Of a stretch of DNA of 64,000 bases, positions 11,888-23,297 are shown piece after piece. The position numbers and the translations under genes are program-made. The notes under the pieces were generated by a model. The model worked only from the letters and a program-made list of their open reading frames with translations. It was not told the DNA's origin and made no database searches. This DNA comes from Brasenia schreberi (taxonomy: Eukaryota > Streptophyta > Magnoliopsida > Nymphaeales > Cabombaceae). The stretch's first letter is position 1; every line of letters starts with the position of its first letter. Where the stretch lies: NCBI GenBank assembly GCA_036023115.1, contig JAYKKT010000048.1:5046001-5110000 (forward strand), in the 5' to 3' direction.

Positions 11888-13312
11888 TATAAATACCCAA
11901 AATATCATCCTCTAAAGCAAAAGTTTGTAATACACAATTAAAGACTAAATTGTAAAACTTTCTTTAAAGAATCCACTATTCATTTCAATCAAAAGATAAA
12001 AATGCATAGATATATCATGAATTTGCTCATAACATCATTGACAAGGATACAACATTATCAATCAGTTTTTTATAGTAGTTACACAAACTTGTTCAAGAAA
12101 AATAAAAAAGGTCAATAAGATACAAATACAAAAAATTCAACAAAGAGAATGATACAAATACATGAATCAAGCTCCCATGATACACATATCAAGTTCACAA
12201 GATACTACATGTAAACACCTTTTTTTTTTTTTTTTGCAAAAGTTTTCCTTTACAAGAAAAGTTGTAGTCGTTGGTCTTTTAAGTTTTTTTTTAACAAAGA
12301 TACCTTAAGCAAGCTCATTTGTAATCCAAAATTTTGTGAGAACCTAAAAATGAGGGTGACTTTGAGCCCCACAAAAAGAAATCGAATTCTGACAAAAACA
12401 CAAAAAAATGATTATTTTGCCTTCAAGGTTGTACTAGAGAAATTTGACTGTTTCAAGTGTATTTCTTTCAAAGAAAGGGTTGAAAAAGTTTTAAAAAGGC
12501 ATTCGGAATCAAAATAAGTTTTACTGTAAAACATTTATAAAATGATCATTTTACCCATAAAGAATATTCAAATTAAAAAGAAAAGAATAAACAAGCTTAA
12601 AACATGAGGAGATGGAGTGGGACCTTTGAAGACTCAAGTTCGGTGATGGCTCAAGCCCCATGCAAAGCATCAAGTAAAAAGTCTAAAATACCCCTAACCA
12701 AGGAAGATTCAACACTGAGCTATGCTACGCCCATTAGAAGGTTAAAGCAGTCCAAAAAAGGTTAAATAGATCAACCCACTGAGTGGAGAAGAACAAAATT
12801 GATGATACAAAACAAAGAAGTGAAAAGTCTAAAATACCCATGACTAAGGAAGATCCTACACCAAGCGACTCTACACCCATCATAAGGTTAAAGTGGTCTA
12901 CAAAGGTTAAAGAGTCACACAAGGGTAAAAGCACAATCGTAAGCTAACATGCATGCGACCGCGGGCCTCCCGTGCCACTATCATCTACCATGGACTACTC
13001 ATAAGTCGTCACGCGAAACTAAGCAACAAGCATAGGGCCCACCACATGCTTGGCAGGACCCCTTGGCAGATGGCGGCCCCCCCTAGTGCCTTGTGGCACC
13101 CCTGGCCAGTGGGGAATGCCCCTGCATGCCTTCCATGCAAAATGTCTCTCACATGATCAAACCTTCTCTAAATGTGCCAAAACCGTGCACAATTGTCCCT
13201 AACATATGACACATTAGTCCATATGTCCTCACATGAGAGCACCTCTAGATGGATTGGATTTGGGTCTAGATCAATTTCAACAATCAAAATAGATTCGATT
13301 CAAGAAAATGCT

Positions 13313-13320
13313 TATAAAAG
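13313..13320 (+). promoter_or_regulatory. TATA-like box of LTR A
   Basis: TATAAAAG, placed like TATAAAAT at 31356 in LTR B. It lacks the dyad and GGGGCTG context of the other families. Confidence 0.45.
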
Positions 13321-14512
13321 AAGGATGTGGGTGACCAAGAAAGGGGATTTCAACCCAAGAGTGATAAACTCAACCAAGGAAGCAAGAGAGTTCATTTCCA
13401 GCCCAAGGAGGAGTTCATCCAAGAAAGAGAGAAAGGGAGGTAGCTACAGAGAGAAAGCATCAAGCCATCCTCTTCTATCTCTTTTTTTGTTTGTTCTTGT
13501 TGTAAGCTTGGAATTATTGTCTTCAACCCTTTGTAAGCTCAACAATAACAACCATATCATGAAATATCTTTACAAAGGAGGGTCATACCAGTCCAAAAGT
13601 GCAAAAGGAGAGGGTTATATGTAAGAAAAATCTACTACTTTTGCAAGATCTCATTTCTTCTACCCCAATACACTCTATATTTTATACGTTGTCATATATT
13701 CTATACTTATGTATTATATCATCCCTTCTCCTCTTTCTTTAGGATTGTAAACACCTCGAATTTTCCAAAAATCAAAACTCTCAAAAACACAAAAGGCTCG
13801 TTTGAGCCAAAACGACAACCTGTTTTAAAATGTGAAAACAGGTACAAAAGGCAAAAGGAAAGCCCCGGCAAGAAGAGCAAATCGAGCCCAGAGACTCAAA
13901 AGCCACCCCCTGTTTAAAAATGGAAGAAAAAAGAGCCCGTTTAGAGAAAAGCCAGACAGAAGGGTAAAAATATAATTTGGATCAAAGGAAAAGCGCAAAG
14001 TAGCTCTAAAATGTAGAAAGAAGCCTAGTACCTGAGGAAGTCGACAGAAGTCTGAGACACGTCCTGTCAGAATGAAGAACGGAATTCGTGCGGCAATCTG
14101 AGTTTGATATCAACAGGAACCGGCCAAAAACCAAAACGGCGGACCGAAACGAACTCCGAAAAAGTCCTGAAAAGCAGAACACCGATTGGAAGAAAGACTT
14201 GGGGAAGACCCAGGCTAGAGTTGGGCGTCCGATAAATCGAAGCCCACTCGAAACCGATTGTGAAAAGCACCAGAAAACCAAGGAGCAGAAGAAAAGTCTG
14301 GATTGGGTCTGGACCCAAAAATATCCAGATCCCAGATCCAAATTGTGTTTGGATTGGATCTGGATCTCAAAAATCCAAGATCTAAGATCCAAACCCAAAT
14401 AAATATTTGGACTGGATTTGGATCTCAAAATATCCGAGATCCGCGATCCAGAACCAAATAGGGTTTGGATTGGATCCGAATAGCCAGACCCAAATCCAAG
14501 ATCCAATTAAAA

Positions 14513-14528
14513 CCTCTATAAATAGAGG
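14513..14528 (+). promoter_or_regulatory. TATA box of LTR C within a dyad
   Basis: CCTCTAT-AA-ATAGAGG: the TATAAATA box (14517-14524) is centred in a perfect inverted repeat with 7-bp arms. GGTGAAAGGGCTGCAAA follows. This region is deleted from the 3' LTR. Confidence 0.7.
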
Positions 14529-14620
14529 TGAAAGGGCTGCAAATTTTTTTTCATGCCTCTTTGCTTGGGTAGGAGAGAGAGAGAGAGGGAAAAGTCAACA
14601 AAGGGGGCAGGTTTCCCCCT

Positions 14621-15000
14621 TTGCCTTTTGTAATAGGTGGGCTGGTTTTGTAAGCCAAGAAGCCTCTCCATTTCACGCCAAGCATTGGTTGCTGCTCAAG
14701 TGGATCCGGCAGCCATGGATGGTCCACTCGTTGTGAAGAATTGTTGCGTGGAAACCACTAAAATCGTAGCCAAGGTGAGTTCCTAGAACCCACCTAAACC
14801 GTTCTCCCGTTTGCCTTTTGTAATAGGTGGGCTGGTTTTGTAAGCCAAGAAGCCTCTCCATTTCATGCCAAGCATTGGTTGCTGCTCAAGTGGATCCGGC
14901 AGCCATGGATGGTCCACTCGTTGTGAAGAAATGCTGCGTGGAAACCACTAAAACCGTGGCCAAGGTGAGTCCCTAGAACCCATCTAAACCGTTCTCCCCT
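14621..15000 (+). repeat. 190-bp tandem duplication in LTR C leader
   Basis: Copies at 14621-14810 and 14811-15000 both open TTGCCTTTTGTAATAGGTGG and differ at only a few sites. Each contains CCAAGGTGAGT, an excellent match to a plant 5' splice site, about 260 and 450 bp downstream of the TATA box. Confidence 0.9.
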
Positions 15001-15128
15001 TTGCCTCTCTAAACCACCTAACTCCCTTGAGAAAATCCAGCAAGTTCAACCAAACATATGCTGGCCGAACCTTGCAAAAATCGCACCTAGACTCTACCCA
15101 AAACCGTCCCCACCCAAGCCCATACCAA

Positions 15129-15627
15129 GCTCGGCCAATAGCTGGCCGAGCTCACCCTAGGTTTGTCCTATTGGGTCCCCAAATCCCAACCTAAACTAAA
15201 TCCCAAGCTGCTCAGCTCGGCCACCTTTGGCCGAGCCATTCCCTTTAGCAACTTCATCCCAAAATCTCAACCTAAACTAAACCCAAGCTGCCCAGCTCGG
15301 CCACCCTTGGCCGAGCCATTTCCTTTAGCAACTTCACCCCAAGTCCTAACCAAAACTAACCCTAAGACTTGCCCAGCTCGGCCACCATTGGCCAAGCCAT
15401 CTCTTTAAAACTTCACCCTAGTTCCCACCTAAGACGAACCCTCAAGCTTACCCAGCTCGGCCACCATATGGACGAGCATCCACTTAGGGCCTTTCCTTAG
15501 AACTTCACCTAGGATCAACCCCAAAACACCAAACAAGCTCGGCCATCACTTGGCCGAGCATTCCTTTAGGACCCTTCCCAAATCCGCCCATGGACCATCA
15601 CCCAACTCGGACCCTAGCTGGTCGAGT
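15129..15627 (+). repeat. Array of seven GCTCGGCCA hairpins in LTR C
   Basis: Stem GCTCGGCCA and TGGCCGAGC with 4-5 nt loops at 15129-15151, 15215-15236, 15295-15316 and 15537-15559 (perfect). Copies at 15376-15397 and 15455-15477 have one altered base. A variant at 15605-15627 (ACTCG..ACC / GGTCGAGT) keeps pairing. The period is close to 80 bp, and the spacer text 'CCTAAACTAA.CCCAAGC' is repeated too. Confidence 0.9.
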
Positions 15628-15934
15628 ATCACCTTAGGACTTCGACTAAAACCCTACCTAAGCCCTTTACCTTAGAGCTGACCTTAGATCCCCTACACCT
15701 TGCCTTAAGTTCGCTCGAATCCCACCCAAAACCATAGAACCTTCGTGTGTCGACATAGCCTAGATCGTGAACTAGGACCAAAAACTCCACGCATCAGATC
15801 GGTTCGCAGCGAGAGGTCCATCCAACGGTTATATCCAAGGTCGGATCCCATTGATAAAGAAAGCCCAAGCAGACGACGTGTAAGTGTTCGAATCTGATCT
15901 TTTACATTGTTTCAAGTTCAATTAAATTCGATAC

Positions 15935-15981
15935 GGGGTTGTAATAATGGAGCGTAGTCTCCCCCCGAGATGTAATATTGT
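15935..15981 (+). promoter_or_regulatory. Shared LTR poly(A)-region motif, LTR C
   Basis: GGGGTTGTAATAATGGAGC, then TAGTCTCCCCCC, then GATGTAATATTG. Confidence 0.65.
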
Positions 15982-16059
15982 GGTTTGAAACACAAATCAC
16001 ACACGTACACTCGAGCCTTTTCGCTCTTATCTGCACACTTTCGCACACAAACGGGCCTC

Positions 16060-16480
16060 AACAGCCCATAGGATATAGCTCTATTTATATACATTCAGCT
16101 AGGTTTTAAGGTTCAAGTCGTGTGAGTTGTCTTTCATTTTATACACTCAAAGCACTCACTCACATTGAGCTGTTCCGCTCTTACGTATATATACGTATTT
16201 TCCTTTCAGCTGGGTTTTAAATTCAAGTTGCGTGAGTTGCCTTTCAATTTATACACTCAAAGCACTCACTCACATTGAGCCTTCTCGCTCTTATATATAT
16301 ATCTATATCTCTCTTCTCCTGCGTTTTACAGTTCAGTTGTGTGTGTTGCATTTCAATTTATACACAACACCCACGCACACATTGAGCCTTTTCGCTCTTA
16401 AGATATAGATATATTTAAATTTCTGCAATTTACATTCAAGTCGTGTGAGTTGCATTCAATTTGGATTTTCCTTCTGCTAA
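16060..16480 (+). repeat. ~110-bp tandem series in LTR C
   Basis: A repeated order of TTCAAGTYGYGTGAGTTG, TTTATACACTCAAAGCACTC and the small hairpin GAGCcttttcGCTC (16166, 16277, 16386; also 16013). It is followed by TA-rich filler. The equivalent in the 3' LTR is 22460-22760. Confidence 0.75.
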
Positions 16481-16794
16481 GTCTTTAAATTTCGGGTTTT
16501 ACATTCAAGTTGTGTGAGTTGCATTGCATACTCGCCATACTCGAGCTAGGTTGCATACCTGCATCGAACAAACCCCGAACAAAATCATGCAAAATGCCCA
16601 ACTTAGGCCACTGGATGCACACACTCCACGCCCAAGTGATTAAAATTGAAAGACTTAGGGTCGCCCAAGCCCAGTAAAAGCAAAAACTCGCCAAATGCAT
16701 GATTTCCAAAGTTTTCAAACACCTGATCATTCAAAAATTGATTTTTTTGTGTGTAACTTGTTCAAACGAAGTCTCTAAACCATACAGACTGACC

Positions 16795-16903
16795 CTTGCG
16801 CGTCGGTGCAAGAAGGTCTGCGACGAAAAGATCCCGCTTGCTTACAATCGCCTTTCAAAAGTCAAATATTTTAAAACTACTTCGCTAGTTTGAGTAAGCT
16901 AGC
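16795..16903 (+). promoter_or_regulatory. U5 two-hairpin module, 5' LTR C
   Basis: CTTGCGCGTCGGTGCAAG at 16795-16812, where a C:G pair replaces the A:T pair of the other families. GCTAGTTTGAGTAAGCTAGC lies at 16884-16903. Confidence 0.78.
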
Positions 16904-16993
16904 TGGCACGCCCTAAAAGCGAACGTAGATTGCGAAAAGATTCACGCTAGGCCTAAGAAACCCAGAGTTGAGGATTTTTCGTGTCTACAAATT

Positions 16994-17012
16994 TGGCACG
17001 CCCGGTGGGACT
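16994..17012 (+). promoter_or_regulatory. Primer-binding site of element C
   Basis: TGGCACGCCCGGTGGGACT begins 4 nt after the LTR end. It starts with TGG, as expected for pairing with a tRNA CCA end. I do not assign the tRNA from memory. A diverged version is at 24215. Confidence 0.75.
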
Positions 17013-17110
17013 CGGGACTTAAATTGATTTCAAACAAACAAGTTACACTCAAAATTTTCGAAAAAAAGGTGTTTTCCAAAAATCGTGTATACTTAGAAAA
17101 GTTGCAAAAA

Positions 17111-18719
17111 ATGGAGCGAAAACCAAAATCCTCGTCGAGTAAATCAAAAGAGGTTTTCAAAACTACCAAAGAATGAGAAGCACTAGCTGATATATATGAG
17201 TGATTTTCAAAAGAATGAAAGTTTTAAGCGAGGAGCTTAAAACCCATAAATCCCGTAGCAGCTCTTCTTAGGCGCACAAAAATTGTGAAAAGAAAACCAA
17301 TTTCAAAATCGACGAAGGAATTAAGGTAAAAGGCCAAACCCTAGAAAAGGGCGAGACTTCCACTCCCACAAATCCAAAATTCAAAAATTCCAAAGAAAAT
17401 TCGAAAAAAGTTGTTTTTGTTTTAAAAAATCAAAAAAATCTTGAAAACTTTCAGAAAGACAAAAAAATAAAAAAATCAAACTTTGAAATTTCGAAAAATT
17501 CAAATGAAATTCCTAAATCTAGGCACACACACAAAGTGGAAAGCAAAATCCACACCCCACAGAAAAACGAGAGTGAAAAACAGGTAGGTTTCGAAAAGGA
17601 ACACCTCATGAAACTCCGGGGGCTCAAAACAGAGTTACTTGGGAAAACGGCCTGCTCTCACCATGAAAAGGTAGACAAGCCACAAAGAGGTATGCCTGAA
17701 ACTCATCCTCTTCAAAACTCTCTTCTTCATATAGGGTCATCAGATGCATTGGATAACCCCTCTGCACACACAAAACCACGAAATGTGCCTAAGTTAGAGA
17801 ATTTTCAAGGTGCGCCAAATATCCCGCACCAGCCAAAAGAATTTCAAAAGCAAAAACAAAAACAAACTCAAAAAATGGTAGACATGGAGACCCCTAATGC
17901 ATGCATCGACATCTTAGGAGCTCATAACCCTGCCATAGAAAAAACAACTTCTTCGAGCCTAGTTTGTACCCTGGAACCAAGATTAGAGCTTTGAAACAAA
18001 AAAATCCATCCCTAGGGGCACGACGAGTTGAACCTAGGGAGCAAATAAAAAAATTCAAGGGAGCAAGCTTGTCTTCCCTTGAAGAAAAATTCTCCCAAAA
18101 ACAGGTTGTGTGGAAGCTCAAGTCTTCCATCACCCTGCAATATCCAAAGTTCCTTAAGGAACCAAGCATGGCCTTCCTTGAGGACAAAATCTCTCAATTC
18201 GGGGTTGTATGGAAGCACAAGTCTTCCATCACCCCAAAATATCCAAAGTCTATCGAGGGACCAAGCACGGTTTCACTTGAAGACAAAATCACCCCAAAAT
18301 ATCCAAAGTCTCTCGCTCTTGAAGACAAAATCATCCCAAAATATCCAAAACTCCTCAAAGGACCAAGCACGGTTTACTTTGAGAAACAAACCTCCCAAAC
18401 CAGGGTTACATGGAAGACCAAGTCTTCCATCACCCCAGAATCCAAAATCCCAAAATCCAAAAGGGTATATATCCCCGACATGGACGATTCCATGTTCCAA
18501 GGCCATGATTTATACAAAAACTTTTCAAAAAACAAGAAGTCTTGGAACATGATTCTAAACATGGGATATAAACCCTACCAGGGCCTGGGAACCCAAAACT
18601 AAGGTAGGCTCGAACCTGTCCTACCTCAGGCCAATCGACAAAAGTATGGATTGGGCTACAGCCCACCCATACCCCCAGAGCCTCCACCTAAGGCCATATG
18701 GGTCAAGGGTGCCCTGTAG
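17111..18719 (+). pseudogene. Gag-like region with repeats and a G-patch (element C)
   Basis: Broken frames run from an ATG at 17111. The clearest are 17536-17994 (Lys/Gln-rich, 152 aa) and 17964-18602 (212 aa), which overlap in different frames, so a shift near 17970 is likely. The second frame repeats a unit like KSSITPKYPKSxxGPSTV about five times. It ends in a G-patch-like segment (WNMILNMGYKPYQGLG, 18543-18590), interrupted by a stop at 18600. After the stop the same frame continues with NRQKYGLGY and PPxPP (to 18719), as in plant Ty3/Gypsy polyproteins. The segment HHEKVDKPQRGMPETHPL has a counterpart in the A-B element near 25090-25150. No protease, RT or integrase follows. Confidence 0.6.
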
Positions 18720-20931
18720 AACTTCTAAAACCGAAACCCATGTCTTGGACCTATCTGATTAGAGTCTGATTCATGAATGTTTTCTTTGTAGGTTCAATGG
18801 AAGATCCCTACTTTTGAAAAAACCAAAAAAATTGGATATTACCAACAAAAAAAAAAAAAAAAAATTGAAAACCCTCAAAATCTCAAAAACATTTGGAAGA
18901 ATGAAAATCCCAAAAAGAAATTTTGTTTCGAAAGCATTTGGCCATGTACAAAGTCCATTTTCAAAAAATTATAAAAAAAGCTTTTTCAAAAATTGTATAT
19001 ACTCCCAAAACCCAAAAAAATCCAAAAACTGGTCTTGAACACCCCTTTTGCCTAGAGCTTTTTCAAAATGAAAAGCTCGAGAATCACCAAAGCCAGGAGG
19101 AATGAAAACCTCCTAACTTCCTGAAATTCGCAAGATCCTTGACTTATGCAAAGATTGGGGATTTTTAGAAACAAGCCTGACCCATAGTGTGTGCATAAGC
19201 ATCACACTCTGAAATCATTCATGTGCATAGAGTCTAGACATCATCTTAGAACTCGAATTCAGGGTTTTGTAAATCCAAAGGGGCAATGAAAGTAGACCCC
19301 CTAAGTATCGAGCCTTCATAAGCAAGTCTCCATACGAATCAAATCCAACACCTTCAAGGCAAATTTCAAAAAGAAATGAGAATCTCGAAAAAGGGTTAGC
19401 ATTTCACAAAAGCCTTTTCAAAATTCTTTTGATAAAAACCTCCCAAGCATTGCAATTCATGCATTGTCTGCTTGACTTGATCAAATGAAGATGTTGTTCA
19501 TACTAAATGTGCCATACATTTTCGAAAACTCTTTTGGCATGTGAAAGAAATCACTAAGCCAAAAGAAAAATCGTGCTTGGCCTTGCTATAGGCCCTAAAA
19601 ATTCGAGACATCATCTCCCATGGAAAGGTGAATGATTCGTTAAAGCACTCATTTGAAAAACCTATCTTAAACAGGTAGGCAAAATGGCAGCCCCTTTCAA
19701 CAGAGTATGAGTTTCAAGACTCAAGACTCAATTAAGGGACAAGCCCTATATCGTGTGGTTGAAGTGCCTCCGTGAGACACATTCCCCATACTTCATCAAA
19801 TGCCCCATGAAGGCACGAATTTTCAAAATGAATTCCAAAAACCCTGCTTGACCAAAATCAAGTATAGGAAACATATTTCAAATCAAAAGGGTTGGTATGA
19901 AACCATCCTCATATAAAAGGGAGGATTTCCCAAAATTGCTTTCTCAAAAGGGATCAAAATTTCGAAAACTTAACCCTACATATACTTTGAAAAGAAAGAT
20001 TTTTAAAACTTCAGGTTTATATGAAAACCTTGATTGTGTTTGGATAAGAACATGAATCTCACGATGAAATATGGAGACCATGTCAAAATCAAAGCCCAAT
20101 GACCATGATGATCACTTAGGGTTGGTTGTGTTTTCCATCCTTGAACAAAAAGTAGCATGATCAGTTTAGAAAGATCGTGGAAATGCAGGGACATGAACAT
20201 ACCATCGTCCATCTCAAAAAGTCTTTTGAAAAGCCATGGCCCTTCATCATGTGGCCATGCGAAATTTCCCTCAAGCTAGGGGCATTTTTAAATATAGCCC
20301 CTAGACACCTTCCATGAAGAAACGAATTTCATAGAATGCATCTCCTTCTTGACTTGTGAGATACATTTCATATGTTCACTCTTGCATAAAATCGTGTATT
20401 TCCATTTTGAATCACATGGAGTGCATAGCATGCATCATATTCATATCATACCACCCCAAAGAAAGCTCAAGAGGTGGGCAAACCTAAGTAGGAATGTCCC
20501 CATGTCTTCAAAAAGGGCAACAAAAATCGAAAATTTGTTGATGTTGTGGGTAGAAATTAGCAAAACCTGAAAAATGCCCGAATATTCATAGGGGTTTATG
20601 TTAAATTCCTTTTTCGAAAAGATTTTGAAAAATCGAACTCCTTTGAAACTTCTTGAAAGAAGGATTGAAGTTGATTATATAACCCTGAATGGGGGAATTT
20701 ATACTTTTCGAAAGGTAGAGTCTTCCAAAAACAAATTGGCGATATTTCAAAGAACCCTAGCTTACAAGATTAAGCCTTGTTCAAAATATCAAAATAGTTT
20801 CAAATAGTAGATGCTATTAAGAAATAGGACGATCATGTTTGAATCGAATAACCAAAGGGATAAGCCTTCCCCCATTCTACTTTCTCTCCAAAAAGGAAAA
20901 TTGGCTGTGTTCAAAAGAAAAAGAAAAACGA

Positions 20932-21205
20932 GAATACAAAAACTCCTCCGAAAGTGGTCTTCCCTTCATAAACAGGGAATACAAAAACTCCTCCGAAAGA
21001 GGTCTTCTCGTTCAAAAGAAAAAGGAGATATAAAAAAGCTCCTCCCAAAGAGGTTTTCCCTTAATAAACAGGGAATACAAAAACTCCTCCAAAGAGTTGC
21101 TCTCCTTTAAAGAAAAGAGAGATTAATGAAAAAATACTCCCAAAGGGAGACCCTCTATGAAAAACAAGAAATAAAAAGCTAAATCTCAAAGAGCGATTTT
21201 CCGAC
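20932..21205 (+). repeat. ~46-bp tandem repeats, element C interior
   Basis: GAATACAAAAACTCCTCC starts at 20932, 20977 and 21073, with diverged units near 21025, 21126 and 21170. Each is followed by GAAAGAGGTCTTCCC or similar. Confidence 0.8.
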
Positions 21206-21555
21206 TCTTTACCTAAAACCACGGGATGCTTCAGAAGGGACCGTGGTATCTCTTTCCCGTATCTCTACGACTTATCCCCAAGGAAAAAGGTTCAAATTTA
21301 CGAAAATCCTAAAGTATGAATAAAATCGGCTTATTTGGATTTCATTTTGTTTGAGAACTCGACTTTGTTTTGTAGGAAATGGAACTTTGAAATGTTTTCC
21401 AAGTTTTCCTACCCAAAAAACCTCTACTAAGTAGCAGGTATTGAAACCCGAATGAAGGGAAGTATGAAAAATGAAAGTCCTTTTCGATACAAGCTAAAAG
21501 GAGTTCGTTTTCAAAAAGAAAATTTTGAAAAAAATCCACGAATATCAAAAAGAGA

Positions 21556-21690
21556 AGGGTAGAACCTGCTTGGAGCAGACAGCCTCAAAAGGCTCTCTCC
21601 AAAGCTCGAAAACCCGAAAACATCTAGAAGACATGGGTAAAACCTGCTCGGAGCAGCCTGCCTCAAAAGGCACTCTTCGGGCTCAAAACC
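21556..21690 (+). repeat. Two-copy repeat, element C interior
   Basis: GGGTAGAACCTGCTTGGAGC and GGGTAAAACCTGCTCGGAGC, each followed by GCCTCAAAAGGC, CTCT and CTC-AAAACCC. The two copies lie about 77 bp apart. Confidence 0.75.
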
Positions 21691-21916
21691 CCCAAAAAAA
21701 AATGTTTTTCTCATGCATGCATCCAAAAATCGTCCATGCATGATCATACATAGGGAAACCTAGGAAAAGTCCCCTTTTGCTAAAAATCCCCACCAATGGT
21801 AAAAGAAAACAGGGTTTTGTGAAATAAAAATGGTATATTCTCGAGAAAATTTGAGAGGAAAACCAAAATGGGGTGTTATCTTCTTCACCATTATCCAAAT
21901 CAATTTGGATAATGCC

Positions 21917-21929
21917 AAAGAGGGGCATC
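21917..21929 (+). promoter_or_regulatory. Polypurine tract of element C
   Basis: AAAGAGGGGCATC directly precedes the 3' LTR start TGTAAACACC. It is the expected plus-strand priming site. Confidence 0.75.
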
Positions 21930-23297
21930 TGTAAACACCTCGAATTTTTCAAAAATCAAAACTCTCAAAAACACAAAAAGCTCGTTTGAGCTAAAACGAC
22001 AACCTATTTTAAAATGTGAAAACAGGTACAAAAGGCAAAAGGAAAGCCCCAGCAAGAAGAGCAAATCGAGCCCGGAGTCTCAAAAGCCACCTCCTGTTCA
22101 AAAACAGAAGAAAAAAGAGCCCGTTCAGAGAAAAGCCCGACATAAGGGTAAAAATGTAATTTGGGTTAAAAGAAAAGCGCAAAGCAGCTTCAAAATGCAG
22201 AAAGAAGCCCAGTACCTGAGGAAGTCGACAGAAGTCTGAGACACGTCCTGTCAGAATGAAGAACGGAATCCGTGCAGCAATCTGAGTTCGATATCAACAC
22301 GAACCGGCCAAAAACCAAAACGGCGGACCGAAACGAATGTCGAAAAAGTCCTGAAAAGCATAACACTGATTGGAAGAAAGACTTGAGGAAGACTCAGGCC
22401 AGAGTTGGGCGTCCGATGAATTGAAGCCCGCTCAAAACCGACTGTAAAAAGCACCAAAAAGGACTCACCCACATTGAGCCTTTTCGCTCTTAAGTATATA
22501 TACATATTTCCCTTTCAGCTGGGTTTTAAATTCAAGTTGCGTGAGTTGCCTTTCAATTTATACACTCAAAGCACTCACTCACATTGAGCCTTCTCGCTCT
22601 TATATATATATCTATATCTCCCTTCTGCTGCGTTTTACGGTTTAGTTGCATGTATTGCATTTCAATTTATACACAACACCCACACACACATTGAGCCTTT
22701 TCGCTCTTAAGATATAGATATATTTAAATTTCTGCAATTTACATTCAAGTCGTGTGAGTTGCATTCAATTTGGGTTTTCCTTCTGCTAAGTCTTTAAATT
22801 TCGGGTTTTACATTCAAGTTGTGTGAGTTGCATTGCATACTTGCCATACTCGAGCTAGGTTGCATACTTGCATCGAACAAACCCCGAACAAAATCGTGCA
22901 AAACACCTAACTTAGGCCACTGGATGCACACACTCCATGCCCAAGTGATTAAAATTGAAAGACTTATGGTCGCCCAAGCCCAGTAAAAGCAAAAACTCGC
23001 CAAATGCATGATTTCCAAAGTTTTCAAACACCTGATCATTCAAAAATCGATTTTTTGTGTGTAACTTGTTCAAATGAACTCTCTAAACCGTATAGACTGA
23101 CCCTTGCGCGTCGGTGCAAGAAGGTCTGCGACGAAAAGATCCTGCTTGCCTACAATTGCCTTTCAAAAGTCAGATATTTTAAAACTACTTCGCTAGTTTG
23201 AGTAAGCTAGCTGGCACGCCCTAAAAGCGAACGTAGATTGCGAAAAGATTCACTCCAGGCCTAGGAAACCCAGAGTCGAGGATTTTCCGTGTCTACA
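21930..23297 (+). repeat. 3' LTR of element C (internally deleted)
   Basis: It matches the 5' LTR at both ends but jumps from the equivalent of about 14275 to about 16150. It therefore lacks roughly 1.9 kb, including the TATA box, the 190-bp duplication, the hairpin array and the poly(A)-region motif. The U5 hairpins are kept. Confidence 0.88.
23103..23211 (+). promoter_or_regulatory. U5 two-hairpin module, 3' LTR C
   Basis: CTTGCGCGTCGGTGCAAG at 23103-23120 and GCTAGTTTGAGTAAGCTAGC at 23192-23211, identical to the 5' LTR. Confidence 0.78.

Larger units (their letters stand above)
13746..16989 (+). repeat. 5' LTR of element C
   Basis: A 3.24-kb LTR. In order it holds U3 with ATCCAGATCC-like short repeats (14300-14510), a TATA box in a dyad (14513-14528), an AGAG leader and a 190-bp tandem duplication (14621-15000). 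These are followed by a GCTCGGCCA hairpin array (15129-15627), the poly(A)-region motif (15935), a ~110-bp tandem series (16060-16480) and the U5 hairpins (16795-16903). Confidence 0.88.
18720..21916 (+). other. Non-coding interior of element C
   Basis: About 3.2 kb in which I see no retroviral enzyme domain. It contains poly(A) runs, scattered Phe/Lys-rich chance frames and tandem repeats at 20932-21205 and 21556-21690. Confidence 0.55.
13746..23297 (+). mobile_element. Element C: non-autonomous LTR retrotransposon
   Basis: A 9.55-kb element bounded by TGTAAACACC...GTGTCTACA at both LTRs. The 5-bp target copies are AGGAT (13741-13745) and AGTAT (23298-23302), one mismatch apart. Its 5' LTR is 13746-16989 and its 3' LTR 21930-23297. 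A primer-binding site follows the 5' LTR and a polypurine tract precedes the 3' LTR. The 4.9-kb interior has a gag-like frame with a G-patch but no reverse transcriptase, integrase or protease that I can read. It would need enzymes from a related element. LTR identity over the first 165 bp is about 95% by eye, so it is moderately young. Confidence 0.85.

Noticed and set aside
14006..14506. 166-aa minus-strand frame and its overlaps
   Set aside because: It reads through ATCCAGATCC-type repeats of the LTR C U3, giving a repetitive Ser/Gly/Phe text with no domain. The equivalent in the 3' LTR is interrupted.
15129..16480. Spaced hairpin repeats as a CRISPR array
   Set aside because: Spacers are themselves repeated, the unit is long and diverged, and it lies within a plant LTR.
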